64,000 bases of DNA, taken from Pseudomonas farsensis. Lineage in GTDB: Bacteria > Pseudomonadota > Gammaproteobacteria > Pseudomonadales > Pseudomonadaceae. This document shows positions 8,392 to 16,514 of the stretch, piece by piece. The position numbers and the translations under genes are program-made. The stretch lies in contig NZ_JABWRF020000001.1 of NCBI RefSeq assembly GCF_014268805.2, forward strand, positions 1,498,001-1,562,000, given 5' to 3'. The notes beneath the pieces are model-generated. The model was given only the letters and a program-made list of their open reading frames with translations. It was not told the DNA's origin and searched no databases. Within the stretch, counting starts at the first letter, position 1. Every line of letters begins with the position of its first letter.

Positions 8392-8586
8392 TTACTGATC
8401 GTTGTGTTTTTCTGGCGCCGGGCTGCCGGCCTGGATACGTTTGAAAATCTCCTCGCGGTGCACCTGGACATCCTTGGGTGCATCGATACCGATCCTCACT
8501 TGCATCCCTTTGACGCCCAGAATGGTGACCTTGATGTCATCGTTGATGACGATGCTTTCGCCGACCTTGCGGGTGAGTATCAGCAT
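8392..8586 (-). CDS. csrA: Carbon storage regulator CsrA/Rsm family
   Basis: This 64-residue RNA-binding translational regulator begins [14 protein letters not shown] and contains [11 protein letters not shown] and the RNA-contacting VHREEI near residue 42. Dimers bind GGA motifs in mRNA leaders and repress or stabilise translation. In Pseudomonas they are titrated by GacA-controlled RsmX/Y/Z RNAs. Pseudomonads carry several paralogues. The neighbourhood (topoisomerase IB, modCBA) suggests the RsmE-type copy of P. putida, from memory. An AAGGAG ribosome-binding site precedes the ATG. The 272 bases up to the topoisomerase gene should hold its promoter; I see no sharp motif there. Confidence 0.95.
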   Translation of the reverse strand: MLILTRKVGESIVINDDIKVTILGVKGMQVRIGIDAPKDVQVHREEIFKRIQAGSPAPEKHNDQ

Positions 8587-8848
8587 GTAGTTCTCCTTGG
8601 TGTTGTAGAAAACCGAGGGGCATTTGCCCGGCGGTTGGGAGCGAGTCCCTCTTCCTTCTCATTAAAGACGCTTTCAGCGCTCAGGAATTCCCCGGCGCAG
8701 AAATTCTGTTACCGGTTCTGGCGGTGCAGCTACAGGTACGAACCGCTGATGTCCATCAGCGAAGGCGCTTGTTGGCAAGGATAGGGGGATTGGCACGATA
8801 TGGGAAATTTCCTTGTGTGATGGGGTAAATAGTCGCAGTCAATGGTCG

Positions 8849-9859
8849 TCAAGGCGCCAGCGCCTGCAGAAAACGCAACAACGTCACTTCGTCGGCCTCC
8901 AAACCCTTGCGCTGACGAGCACGGGGCAAGGTCGGCAGGCGGCCGAGGTGGAAGTGGTCGATCACCGCTGGGTGGATGTAGCAACGCCGGCATACCGCCG
9001 GCGTGTTGCCCAGCCGCGCCGCCACTTGGCGCACGATGCTCGCCACCTGGCGTTTGGCTTCGCTGTCCGGCTCCCAGGCCAGCGGCTTTAGCAGGCTTAG
9101 CGCCAGGCTGCTGCCGGCCCAGGTGCGGTAGTCCTTAGCAGTAAAGTCGGCGCCAGTGAGTTGCTGGATGAACTGGTTGATCTCGGTGGAACCCACACTG
9201 TGGCGCTGGCCGTCCTCGTCCAGGTATTGGAACAGCGCCTGGCCAGGCAGCTCCATGCAGCGCTTGAGCAGCCGTGCCAGGCGTCGGTCCTGTAGCGTCA
9301 CGTCATGTTCGACGCCGCGTTTGCCGCGGAACTGGAAGCGAATGGTGCTGCCGCGCACCTGCACGTGGCGGTTGTTCAGGGTGGTCAGGCCATAGGAGCG
9401 GTTGTCGCGCAGGTACTGGCGGTTGCCGATGCGGATCAGCGTGGCGTCGAGCAGCGTGACCACCAGGGCCATCACCTTTTCCCGGTCCAGGCCTGGCCGC
9501 GCCAGATGCGCCTCCAACTGTTTGCGCAAACGCGGCAGTGCCCCTGCGAAGGCCAGCATGCGACCGTACTTGTGCTGGTCGCGTAGCTCGCGCCACTGCG
9601 TGTGGTAACGGTACTGCTTGCGGCCCCGGGCATCGCGCCCAGTGGCTTGCAGATGGCCCTGCGGGTCGGCGCAGATCCACACGTCGGTGTAGGCTGGCGG
9701 AATCACCAGCGCGTTGATACGCGCCAGGGTGTCGGCATCGCGGATGCGTTCGCCCTGGGTGTCGAAGTAGTGAAAGCGGTCGCGCCAGCGGCGGCGGCTG
9801 AAGCCGGGCTGGGTGTCGTCGACATAGTGCAGGCTGGCGGGCAACGGGCAGTCGGTCAT
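8849..9859 (-). CDS. DNA topoisomerase IB (poxvirus-like)
   Basis: This 336-residue bacterial type IB topoisomerase relaxes supercoils by a 3'-phosphotyrosyl nick. An N-terminal FHYFDTQGERI segment and VIPPAYTDVWIC are followed by the catalytic domain with RIGNRQYLRDNRSYGLTTL, the KDYRTW motif (Arg245) and the RRCYIHP motif holding the presumed nucleophile Tyr294. The ATG at 9859 was chosen; a TTG at 9898 would add 13 residues. It is downstream of modC on the same strand and may be read through from the mod operon. Such enzymes are common accessory topoisomerases in Pseudomonas. Confidence 0.92.
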   Translation of the reverse strand: MTDCPLPASLHYVDDTQPGFSRRRWRDRFHYFDTQGERIRDADTLARINALVIPPAYTDVWICADPQGHLQATGRDARGRKQYRYHTQWRELRDQHKYGRMLAFAGALPRLRKQLEAHLARPGLDREKVMALVVTLLDATLIRIGNRQYLRDNRSYGLTTLNNRHVQVRGSTIRFQFRGKRGVEHDVTLQDRRLARLLKRCMELPGQALFQYLDEDGQRHSVGSTEINQFIQQLTGADFTAKDYRTWAGSSLALSLLKPLAWEPDSEAKRQVASIVRQVAARLGNTPAVCRRCYIHPAVIDHFHLGRLPTLPRARQRKGLEADEVTLLRFLQALAP

Positions 9860-9916
9860 CGGCGCAGTCCAATCCAATGGTTCTGCATCAATGGACAACA
9901 GCCGCTTCGCTGTTGC

Positions 9917-11008
9917 TCAGCCCAGTAATGCCACCGATTTGATTTGCGCCCACAGCTGTTGCCCCGGCTGTACGCCGAGCTGCTCGGCCGAAAAGCGCGT
10001 GACCCGCGCCAGCAGCGCGTTGCCGCCTGCATCCAGGCTAACCAGAACGTGGGCCGGGTTGTCCGCCGCACGGCATTCCAGCACCCGTACCGGCAGCCGG
10101 TTGAGGATGCTCGACACGTTGTCGGCAGCCAGCGTCAGGCTTACATCGCGAGCCTGAACCTTCAGGCGCAGCGTGCTGCCCACATGCAGGTCAGGATGGG
10201 CGATACGCAGCAGCGGGCCGTCGCCGCCCGGCAGGCGCAGGTCGAACAGCCCATAGTGCGGGTCGTGGTCGACGACCACCCCTTCAAGCACCACGCCTGC
10301 GTCTTCGCCTTGGGCCAATGGCAGGTCAAGGCGCGCCAAGGTCTGCCCGATCGGGCCGCTGGCAATTGCCTTGCCGTTATCCAGCAGCACCAGATGGTCG
10401 GCCAGGCGTGCCACCTCGTCCTGGGCATGGCTAACGTAGATCAGCGGAATGTCCAGCTCGTCATGCAGGCGCTCAAGGTACGGCAGGATTTCGCGCTTGC
10501 GGGCGCTGTCCAGTGCGGCCAGTGGCTCGTCCATCAGTAGCAGCCGGGGGCTGCTGAGCAGGGCGCGGGCGATACCCACCCGCTGCGCTTCGCCACCGGA
10601 AAGGGTGGCCGGCTTGCGTGCCAGCAAGTGGCTGATGCCGAGCAATTGGCAGGCTTGCTCCTGGCTGATCTTGCGCTCGCTGGCAGCCACCCGGCGCCAG
10701 CCGAACTCAAGGTTGCCACGCACCGATAGGTGCGGGAACAAGCTGGCCTCCTGGAACACATAGCCCACCGGACGTTTGTGCGGGGCCAGAAAATGACCGC
10801 GTGCGCTGTCTTCCCAGACCTCGCCGTTAACCTCGATATAGGCGTGGCTCGCTTGCTCAAGCCCAGCCAAGCAGCGCAGGCAGGAGGTCTTGCCTGAGCC
10901 TGAGTGGCCAAACAAGGCACTGACGCCGCGCCCCGGCAATTGCAGGTCGACATCCAGCGTGAAGTCGTCGCGCCGCAGTTGCAGGCGCGCCTGGATCAGT
11001 TTGCTCAT
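9917..11008 (-). CDS. modC: Molybdate ABC transporter ATP-binding protein ModC
   Basis: The 363-residue ATPase drives molybdate import. It has Walker A GHSGSGKT, signature LSGGEAQR, Walker [13 protein letters not shown], a switch His in YVSHAQDEV, and a C-terminal TOBE (molybdate/tungstate-binding) region of about 130 residues, as in E. coli ModC. The ATG at 11008 overlaps nothing and lies one base after the modB stop, giving tight translational coupling. A longer reading of the frame would extend into modB and was not used. Expression is expected to follow the ModE-type site upstream of modA. Confidence 0.95.
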   Translation of the reverse strand: MSKLIQARLQLRRDDFTLDVDLQLPGRGVSALFGHSGSGKTSCLRCLAGLEQASHAYIEVNGEVWEDSARGHFLAPHKRPVGYVFQEASLFPHLSVRGNLEFGWRRVAASERKISQEQACQLLGISHLLARKPATLSGGEAQRVGIARALLSSPRLLLMDEPLAALDSARKREILPYLERLHDELDIPLIYVSHAQDEVARLADHLVLLDNGKAIASGPIGQTLARLDLPLAQGEDAGVVLEGVVVDHDPHYGLFDLRLPGGDGPLLRIAHPDLHVGSTLRLKVQARDVSLTLAADNVSSILNRLPVRVLECRAADNPAHVLVSLDAGGNALLARVTRFSAEQLGVQPGQQLWAQIKSVALLG

Positions 11009-11009
11009 T

Positions 11010-11689
11010 TCAGCTCCAGCCTGTCCTGCCGCGGCGGCCGGCATACAGCATCAGCAGCACCAGGAAGGAGAAAACCAGCATAGCGCCAGCCAGCCAATGG
11101 GCCTGTGCGTATTCCATGGCCTCGACGTGATCGAAGATCTGCACTGAAACCACGCGGGTTTTATCGGGAATATTGCCGCCGATCATCAGCACCACGCCGA
11201 ACTCGCCCACGGTATGGGCAAAACCAAGAATGCTGGCGGTGACAAAGCCCGGGCGTGCCAGCGGCAGTACCACATGGACGAACGTATCCCAAGGGCTGGC
11301 GCGCAGCGTGGCGGCCACTTCCAGCGGGCGCTGGCCAATGACCGCAAAGGCGTTTTGCAGCGGTTGCACTACGAATGGCATCGAATACACCACCGAGCCG
11401 ATCACCAACCCGGTAAAGCTGAACACCACCGTCCCCAGGCCCAGCGCCTGCAGCCCCTGGCCGATCCAGCCATTGGGCCCCAGGGCCAGCAGCAGGTAGA
11501 AGCCGATCACCGTCGGTGGCAGCACCAGCGGCAGTGCCACCACGGCGCCAACTGGCCCGCGCAGCCAGGAGCGCGTGCGCGCCAGCCACCAGGCAATGGG
11601 CGTGCCGACCAGCAGCAGGATTGCCGTGGTAAGGCTGGCCAGCTTGATGGTCAGCCAGACGGCGCCCAGTTCACCGGCGTCGAGCGGCA

Positions 11690-11690
<1 letters not shown>
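11010..11690 (-). CDS. modB: Molybdate ABC transporter permease ModB
   Basis: This inner-membrane permease of 226 residues has about five hydrophobic segments. It carries the BPD-transporter EAA-type loop ([20 protein letters not shown]) that contacts ModC, plus the ModB-typical [15 protein letters not shown] and [19 protein letters not shown]. It starts on the last base of the modA stop (TGATG overlap), so modA, modB and modC form one operon read leftward. Confidence 0.95.
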
Positions 11691-12500
<810 letters not shown>

Positions 12501-12527
12501 CATTGCCAGGATAGAGGTGCTGCCAAG

Positions 12528-12652
12528 ATCGCCGGGGCCGCTTAGCGGCCCATCGCGGCGCAAGGCCGCTCCCACATCGGCCGCGCTTAGCCAGGCGCTA
12601 CGCGGTCGATGTAGGAGCGGCCTTGTGCCGCGATGGGCTGCAAAGCAGCCCC
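12528..12652. repeat. REP pair, inverted
   Basis: Two REP units face each other: ggccgcttagcggcccatcgcggcgcaaggccgctccc-type sequence at about 12535-12575 and its inverse from 12610 (TGTAGGAGCGGCCTTGTG) to 12652. They sit between the nitronate monooxygenase stop and the modA promoter, where the hairpins may end or stabilise the upstream mRNA. Confidence 0.85.
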
Positions 12653-12655
12653 AAA

Positions 12656-13729
12656 CTATCGAAAGAGCGTGCGCAGCGCTTTGCCAGCGATGTCCCGCGT
12701 CAAAACCTCAGCCCCCATAGGGCGCCCCAGGCGCAGCGCCTGCCCGGCCCACAGGTTGCTGAAATCGCTCTTGCCCTGCGGGTCGGTGATTGCCCGCAGC
12801 GGTATCAGCGCGCCCCCGGCCAGCGGAAAGCTCGGCGCCAGCGGGCTCATCGGCCCAAGCTCACGCATGATGCGGTTGTTGATCCCGCGCGCAGGCCGCC
12901 CGGTGAACAGGTTGGTCAGCGCCGTATCGCTGGCTGAGGCGGTGTCCAATGCACGCCGGTGCGCCGGTGAAACCTTGGCTTCGGGGCAGAACAGGTACGC
13001 GGTACCGATCTGCACCGCCGACGCCCCCAGCGCAAGGGCTGCAAGCAGGCCTCGGTGGTCAGCGATGCCCCCCGCGGCAATCACCGGCACCTTTACCGCA
13101 TCGGCGATCTGCGGAACCAGCGCAAAGGTGCCGATCTGGCTGGTGATGTCACGGCTCAGGAACATGCCGCGGTGCCCGCCGGCCTCGTAGCCCATGGCGA
13201 TGATCGCGTCGCAGCCCTGTTGTTCGAGCCAGACAGCTTCCTCGACCGTGGTCGCGCTGGACAGCACCTTGGCGCCACTCGCCTTGACCCGCTGCAACAG
13301 CGTGGCCTCGGGCAGGCCAAAGTGAAAGCTGACCACTTCAGGGCGCAGTTCTTCAATAAGGCTGCAGGCCTGTTCGTCGAACGGTGCCCGGTTGGACACC
13401 GGCGTCGGCGCCTCGAAATCAGCGCCCACCTCGTCGTAGTAAGGCTTGAGCGCCTGCTTCCAGCGCGCATCGTGCTCGGGAGCAGGCTGCGGCGGCTGGT
13501 GGCAGAAGAAATTCAGATTGAGCGGGCCCTGGCAGGCACTGCGCAAGGTGGCTATTTCGGCGCGCACCTGCGCTTCGGTGAGCATGGCGCAGGGCAGGGC
13601 GCCCAACCCGCCGGCATTACCCACGGCAATGGCCATGGCTGCACCGCTGGCACCCGCCATGGGCGCCTGCAGGATGGGCAACTCGATACCGAGCAGGTCG
13701 AGGATGCGGCGGTCGTGCCAGGTGCTCAT
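12656..13729 (-). CDS. Nitronate monooxygenase / 2-nitropropane dioxygenase family
   Basis: This 357-residue FMN-dependent TIM-barrel enzyme begins with LPILQAPMAGASGAAMA, an FMN and substrate contact segment. GYEAGGHRG supplies the class I NMO phosphate/FMN loop and active-site His region, VPVIAAGGIAD and GASAVQIGTAYLFC follow, and a long C-terminal tail is present. Family members oxidise propionate-3-nitronate or other alkyl nitronates and detoxify them. Annotation as NMO is generic, since the family also includes enoyl-ACP-reductase-like members. It may share transcription with the small genes at 13763-14243, which lie upstream on the same strand. Confidence 0.88.
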   Translation of the reverse strand: MSTWHDRRILDLLGIELPILQAPMAGASGAAMAIAVGNAGGLGALPCAMLTEAQVRAEIATLRSACQGPLNLNFFCHQPPQPAPEHDARWKQALKPYYDEVGADFEAPTPVSNRAPFDEQACSLIEELRPEVVSFHFGLPEATLLQRVKASGAKVLSSATTVEEAVWLEQQGCDAIIAMGYEAGGHRGMFLSRDITSQIGTFALVPQIADAVKVPVIAAGGIADHRGLLAALALGASAVQIGTAYLFCPEAKVSPAHRRALDTASASDTALTNLFTGRPARGINNRIMRELGPMSPLAPSFPLAGGALIPLRAITDPQGKSDFSNLWAGQALRLGRPMGAEVLTRDIAGKALRTLFR

Positions 13730-13762
13730 GGGCAGCTCCTTGAGTGCAGCGGGCTCGGGGCG

Positions 13763-13933
13763 TTACAGGGCCTTGCTGACCTGGATGTCGCTGATCTTGT
13801 CGGCGTCGTCGCCGTGAATTTTGCGCAACGCAGCTTGCGCCTGTTCGAGCGAGGCATCGGCCATGAGTGCGAAGTCCCAGCGGCGCTCGCCGTCGAGCTT
13901 GTATTTGATGACGTACTTGATGGTCTGGCTCAT
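13763..13933 (-). CDS. Small conserved-looking protein (56 aa)
   Basis: The reading frame encodes 56 residues opening MSQTIKYVIKYKLDGERRWD and ending in ISDIQVSKAL. It starts only 7 bases after the stop of the DUF1883 gene on the same strand, so the two are almost certainly co-transcribed. It is small, charged and alpha/beta-looking, without signal or membrane segments. I do not recognise the family. The frame is clean, ends in TAA, and has the codon usage of its neighbours. Confidence 0.7.
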   Translation of the reverse strand: MSQTIKYVIKYKLDGERRWDFALMADASLEQAQAALRKIHGDDADKISDIQVSKAL

Positions 13934-13940
13934 GCGTGGC

Positions 13941-14243
13941 TTATCCGAGTTTCGTCGACGAGCGTCGAATGATTTTGATCTTGGGGGTGAAGGCCGGCTT
14001 GCGGGTCACCGAAATCGGCCGTGTGGTGACGGTGTCGACGGTGATGTTCCAGAAGCCTGTGCTCGGCACGGTGATGCGTGCTGGCAGTTTTTCGAAATGC
14101 CCGCCGTGATAGGTGTGGCGCCCGCCATTCTTGAAGCTGCGGAAGTTGGCGTCGTTCATCAGGCGGATGTTGCAGCGCTGGGAGCCTTCGACGACGACGA
14201 TATCGTCTTCGTTGAGGTGCTCGCGCTGGTGTACGAATTTCAT
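13941..14243 (-). CDS. DUF1883 domain protein
   Basis: The 100-residue protein begins MKFVHQREHLNEDDIVVVEG and contains CNIRLMNDANFRSFKNG and GRHTYHGGHF, the conserved core of DUF1883. The rest is a basic beta-strand-rich tail. The family's function is not established. In other bacteria the domain is sometimes fused to TIR domains, which hints at nucleotide or nucleic-acid related sensing, but nothing here shows that. It is probably cytoplasmic and is the first gene of a pair with the 56-residue protein. The Met at 14243 follows the family's usual N-terminus. Confidence 0.85.
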   Translation of the reverse strand: MKFVHQREHLNEDDIVVVEGSQRCNIRLMNDANFRSFKNGGRHTYHGGHFEKLPARITVPSTGFWNITVDTVTTRPISVTRKPAFTPKIKIIRRSSTKLG

Positions 14244-14405
14244 GGGGTGCTCCGCAAGGATTGGTTCAGCAAACCGGAAAGATATCACGATGTGAGGGTA
14301 CACTTGCCCCCTTGCCTGGCCCGGGCCATGAGATTTCTGCCAGATAGGGGAGTAAATCCGCCCGGGCGTGGTCACAGCATGCATTTGAAGCAGGAGAGCG
14401 TTTAC

Positions 14406-14765
14406 ATGAGATGGCTGGTAGTAATGGTGTCGCTGATGATGGGCGGCTGCGCGAGCGTGACGGACCTGGAGCAGACCCACGAAACCATGGATGTGAAGTC
14501 CGGCAAATCACCGCGCGAATACGCCGACTGCGTGAAAGGCAAGCTTCAAGGCAGCCGCGACCCGTTGCAGGAAGTGGCGCGTGGCGAGGACCTGCGCCTG
14601 ATCGTGCCGCAGAAGCTCTCCGCCACCGGCGGCCCGGCAGCGCTGGTCGATATTGACAAGCGTGGCGATGGCAGTGCCATCAAGGTGCACGAGCGCCTCA
14701 GCAACTTCCCATTGCGCCCAGGTGATGTGCGCGACGCCGCGACGGTGTGCATTTCCGGGAATTGA
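14406..14765 (+). CDS. Putative small lipoprotein
   Basis: This 119-residue protein has a short hydrophobic leader (MRWLVVMVSLMMGGC) whose GGC resembles a lipobox with Cys15 as the lipidation site. A soluble domain follows, with SGKSPREYADCVKGKL and a closing DAATVCISGN. Two further Cys (in YADC and ATVC) could form a disulfide. The start has a GGAGAG-type ribosome-binding site. I do not recognise a named family. It would sit in the inner or outer membrane facing the periplasm. It is divergent from the DUF1883 gene. Confidence 0.75.
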   Translation: MRWLVVMVSLMMGGCASVTDLEQTHETMDVKSGKSPREYADCVKGKLQGSRDPLQEVARGEDLRLIVPQKLSATGGPAALVDIDKRGDGSAIKVHERLSNFPLRPGDVRDAATVCISGN

Positions 14766-14780
14766 TTTAGCGCAGTTCCT

Positions 14781-14804
14781 TGGCAATTAGCTAGCAGATT
14801 GCCA
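14781..14804 (+). terminator. Short hairpin after the lipoprotein gene
   Basis: The 7-base arms TGGCAAT (14781-14787) and ATTGCCA (14798-14804) flank a 10-base loop and are followed by a pyrimidine-rich run. They lie 16 bases after the lipoprotein stop. This could be a weak terminator, or alternatively an operator upstream of tsdB, which starts about 100 bases on. Confidence 0.4.
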
Positions 14805-14910
14805 CTTTCCTTGCCCGTGACAGGTTGTCGCGTCGCGTGGGTGAGCCCTAGTATCCAATGGCTTATGTCGTTTGGATCTAAGCTTATAACAAGGAAATGG
14901 AGTCTCCGTG

Positions 14911-15561
14911 ATGAATCATCTGAGTCGCGTTGCGATCAGCAGCTTGCTGTTCGTAGCCTGGCCCTTGGCGCATGCTGCCGACGGTCAGGCGATCTTCAAC
15001 AAAGGTGGCGCCAACCCGGCTGCAATGGCCTGCATGGGCTGCCACGGGCCTGACGGCAAGGGCATCGCTGCTGCCGGCTTTCCGCGCCTGGCGGGCCTGC
15101 CAGCGGGTTATCTGGCCAAGCAACTGCACGATTTTCGCCAAGGCAGCCGCAAGCAGGCGGTGATGGAGCCCCTGGCCAAGGCGCTGGACGACGCTGAAAT
15201 CGAAGCGGTCAGTAGCTACCTTGCGCAGTTGCCCAGCGATGCGGTGCCAGACCTGCGTCGCCAGCAGATAGCCACCGACCCGACCGCGCGCCTGGCCCTT
15301 TATGGCGACTGGAGCCGCCAGGTGCCCGGTTGTGTGCAATGCCACGGGCCGGGTGGCAGTGGTGTGGGCGAGCATTTCCCGCCTTTGGCCCACCAGCCTG
15401 CGGCGTACCTGGTTGCGCAGTTGCAGGCCTGGCGCGACGGTAGCCGTAGCAACGACCCCAATCAGCTGATGGTAGGCGTGGCCAAGGCGCTGAGCGAGAG
15501 CGAAATCCAGGCCGTGGCCAACTACTTTGCCCAGCCGGCAGCCCAGGAGGCCACGCCATGA
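14911..15561 (+). CDS. tsdB: Diheme cytochrome c4-type protein, TsdB-like
   Basis: The 216-residue periplasmic cytochrome has a signal peptide ending at AHA and two c-type domains with CMGCH (residues 41-45) and CVQCH (141-145). Each is followed by the c4-type MVGVAKAL/MEPLAKAL methionine segments. In P. stutzeri a cytochrome of this kind (TsdB) is encoded before and accepts electrons from thiosulfate dehydrogenase TsdA. Here the next gene is TsdA-like and overlaps by 4 bases, so the same role is likely. A GTG one codon upstream could also serve as start, since GGAG suits both. Confidence 0.85.
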   Translation: MNHLSRVAISSLLFVAWPLAHAADGQAIFNKGGANPAAMACMGCHGPDGKGIAAAGFPRLAGLPAGYLAKQLHDFRQGSRKQAVMEPLAKALDDAEIEAVSSYLAQLPSDAVPDLRRQQIATDPTARLALYGDWSRQVPGCVQCHGPGGSGVGEHFPPLAHQPAAYLVAQLQAWRDGSRSNDPNQLMVGVAKALSESEIQAVANYFAQPAAQEATP

Positions 15562-16469
15562 AAGCTCTGTTGCCACTTTTGCTGATGTCTGCGGCCAGCG
15601 CCCAGGCCGCACCCGTTGTCATGCCCGACCAATCCCAGCTCAAGGTCCCCGGCGTGCAGGCTGTCCCGCAGTTCGTGCCGCCTGCCGAAAGCGCGATTCC
15701 CGACAATGCCTTCGGCCAGATGGTGCGCGAAGGCCATGCCCTGTTTGTCGACACGCGGCGGCTGATGCCGGATGCGGTGGGTAATGGCATGAACTGCAGC
15801 AATTGCCACCTCGACCAGGGACGCATGGCGCATTCGGCGCCGCTGTGGGGCGCGTACCCTATGTACCCCGCCTATCGCAAGAAAAACGACAAGGTGAACA
15901 CCTTCGCCGAGCGTATCCAGGGCTGCTTCCAGTTCAGCATGAACGGCCGCCCACCCGCAGCAGAAAGCCGCCAGATGACCGCCTTGAGCGTGTACTCATA
16001 CTGGTTGTCGACCCAGGCACCCACTGGCGTCGAGATCGCCGGGCGCGGCTACCCCGAGGTCCCGCAGCCGGCTGCAGGCTATGATTTCAAGCGTGGCCAG
16101 CAGGTGTACAGCGAGCAGTGCGCCATTTGCCATGGCAAGGAAGGCGAGGGGCAGAAGGTGGCGGGCGAGTACGTGATGCCGCCGCTGTGGGGCAAGGACT
16201 CGTATAACTGGGGGGCGGGCATGCACCGCATCAACACGGCCGCGTCGTTCATCAAATACAACATGCCGCTTGGCCGGCCTGGCAGCCTGAGCGACCAGCA
16301 GGCTTGGGATGTGGCCGCCTGGATCAACCGCCATGAGCGCCCGCAGGATCCGCGCCTGGTGCAAGGCTCGATTGAAAAGACGCGGCTCAAGTTCCACGCC
16401 AATGATGGCGTCAACCTGTATGGGCAGAAGGTCGACGGAGTGCTGATCGGGCAGGGCAGCGGTAGCTGA
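15558..16469 (+). CDS. tsdA: Thiosulfate dehydrogenase TsdA
   Basis: This 303-residue periplasmic diheme enzyme has a signal peptide ending AQA. Heme motifs are CSNCH (80-84) and CAICH (188-192). The segment NTFAERIQGCFQFSMNG contains Cys123, corresponding to the unusual axial Cys ligand of the catalytic heme in Allochromatium TsdA. TsdA interconverts thiosulfate and tetrathionate. The ATGA overlap with tsdB indicates a translationally coupled tsdBA pair like that of P. stutzeri. Whether oxidation or tetrathionate reduction dominates cannot be read from sequence. Confidence 0.9.
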   Translation: MKALLPLLLMSAASAQAAPVVMPDQSQLKVPGVQAVPQFVPPAESAIPDNAFGQMVREGHALFVDTRRLMPDAVGNGMNCSNCHLDQGRMAHSAPLWGAYPMYPAYRKKNDKVNTFAERIQGCFQFSMNGRPPAAESRQMTALSVYSYWLSTQAPTGVEIAGRGYPEVPQPAAGYDFKRGQQVYSEQCAICHGKEGEGQKVAGEYVMPPLWGKDSYNWGAGMHRINTAASFIKYNMPLGRPGSLSDQQAWDVAAWINRHERPQDPRLVQGSIEKTRLKFHANDGVNLYGQKVDGVLIGQGSGS

Positions 16470-16514
16470 AACAGGGGCTTTCAGCGCCCGGCGAAGGGCA
16501 CTGAAAGCCTGTTT
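16469..16514. terminator. Bidirectional terminator between convergent genes
   Basis: Arms AAACAGGGGCTTTCAG (from 16469) and CTGAAAGCCTGTTT (to 16514) form a long stem with A residues on one side and T residues on the other. It separates tsdA from the convergent 525-residue gene and can end both transcripts. Confidence 0.8.

Noticed and set aside
8788..8805. Sigma-54-like TTGGCACG before csrA
   Set aside because: The -12 GC/TTGC element is missing at the right spacing.
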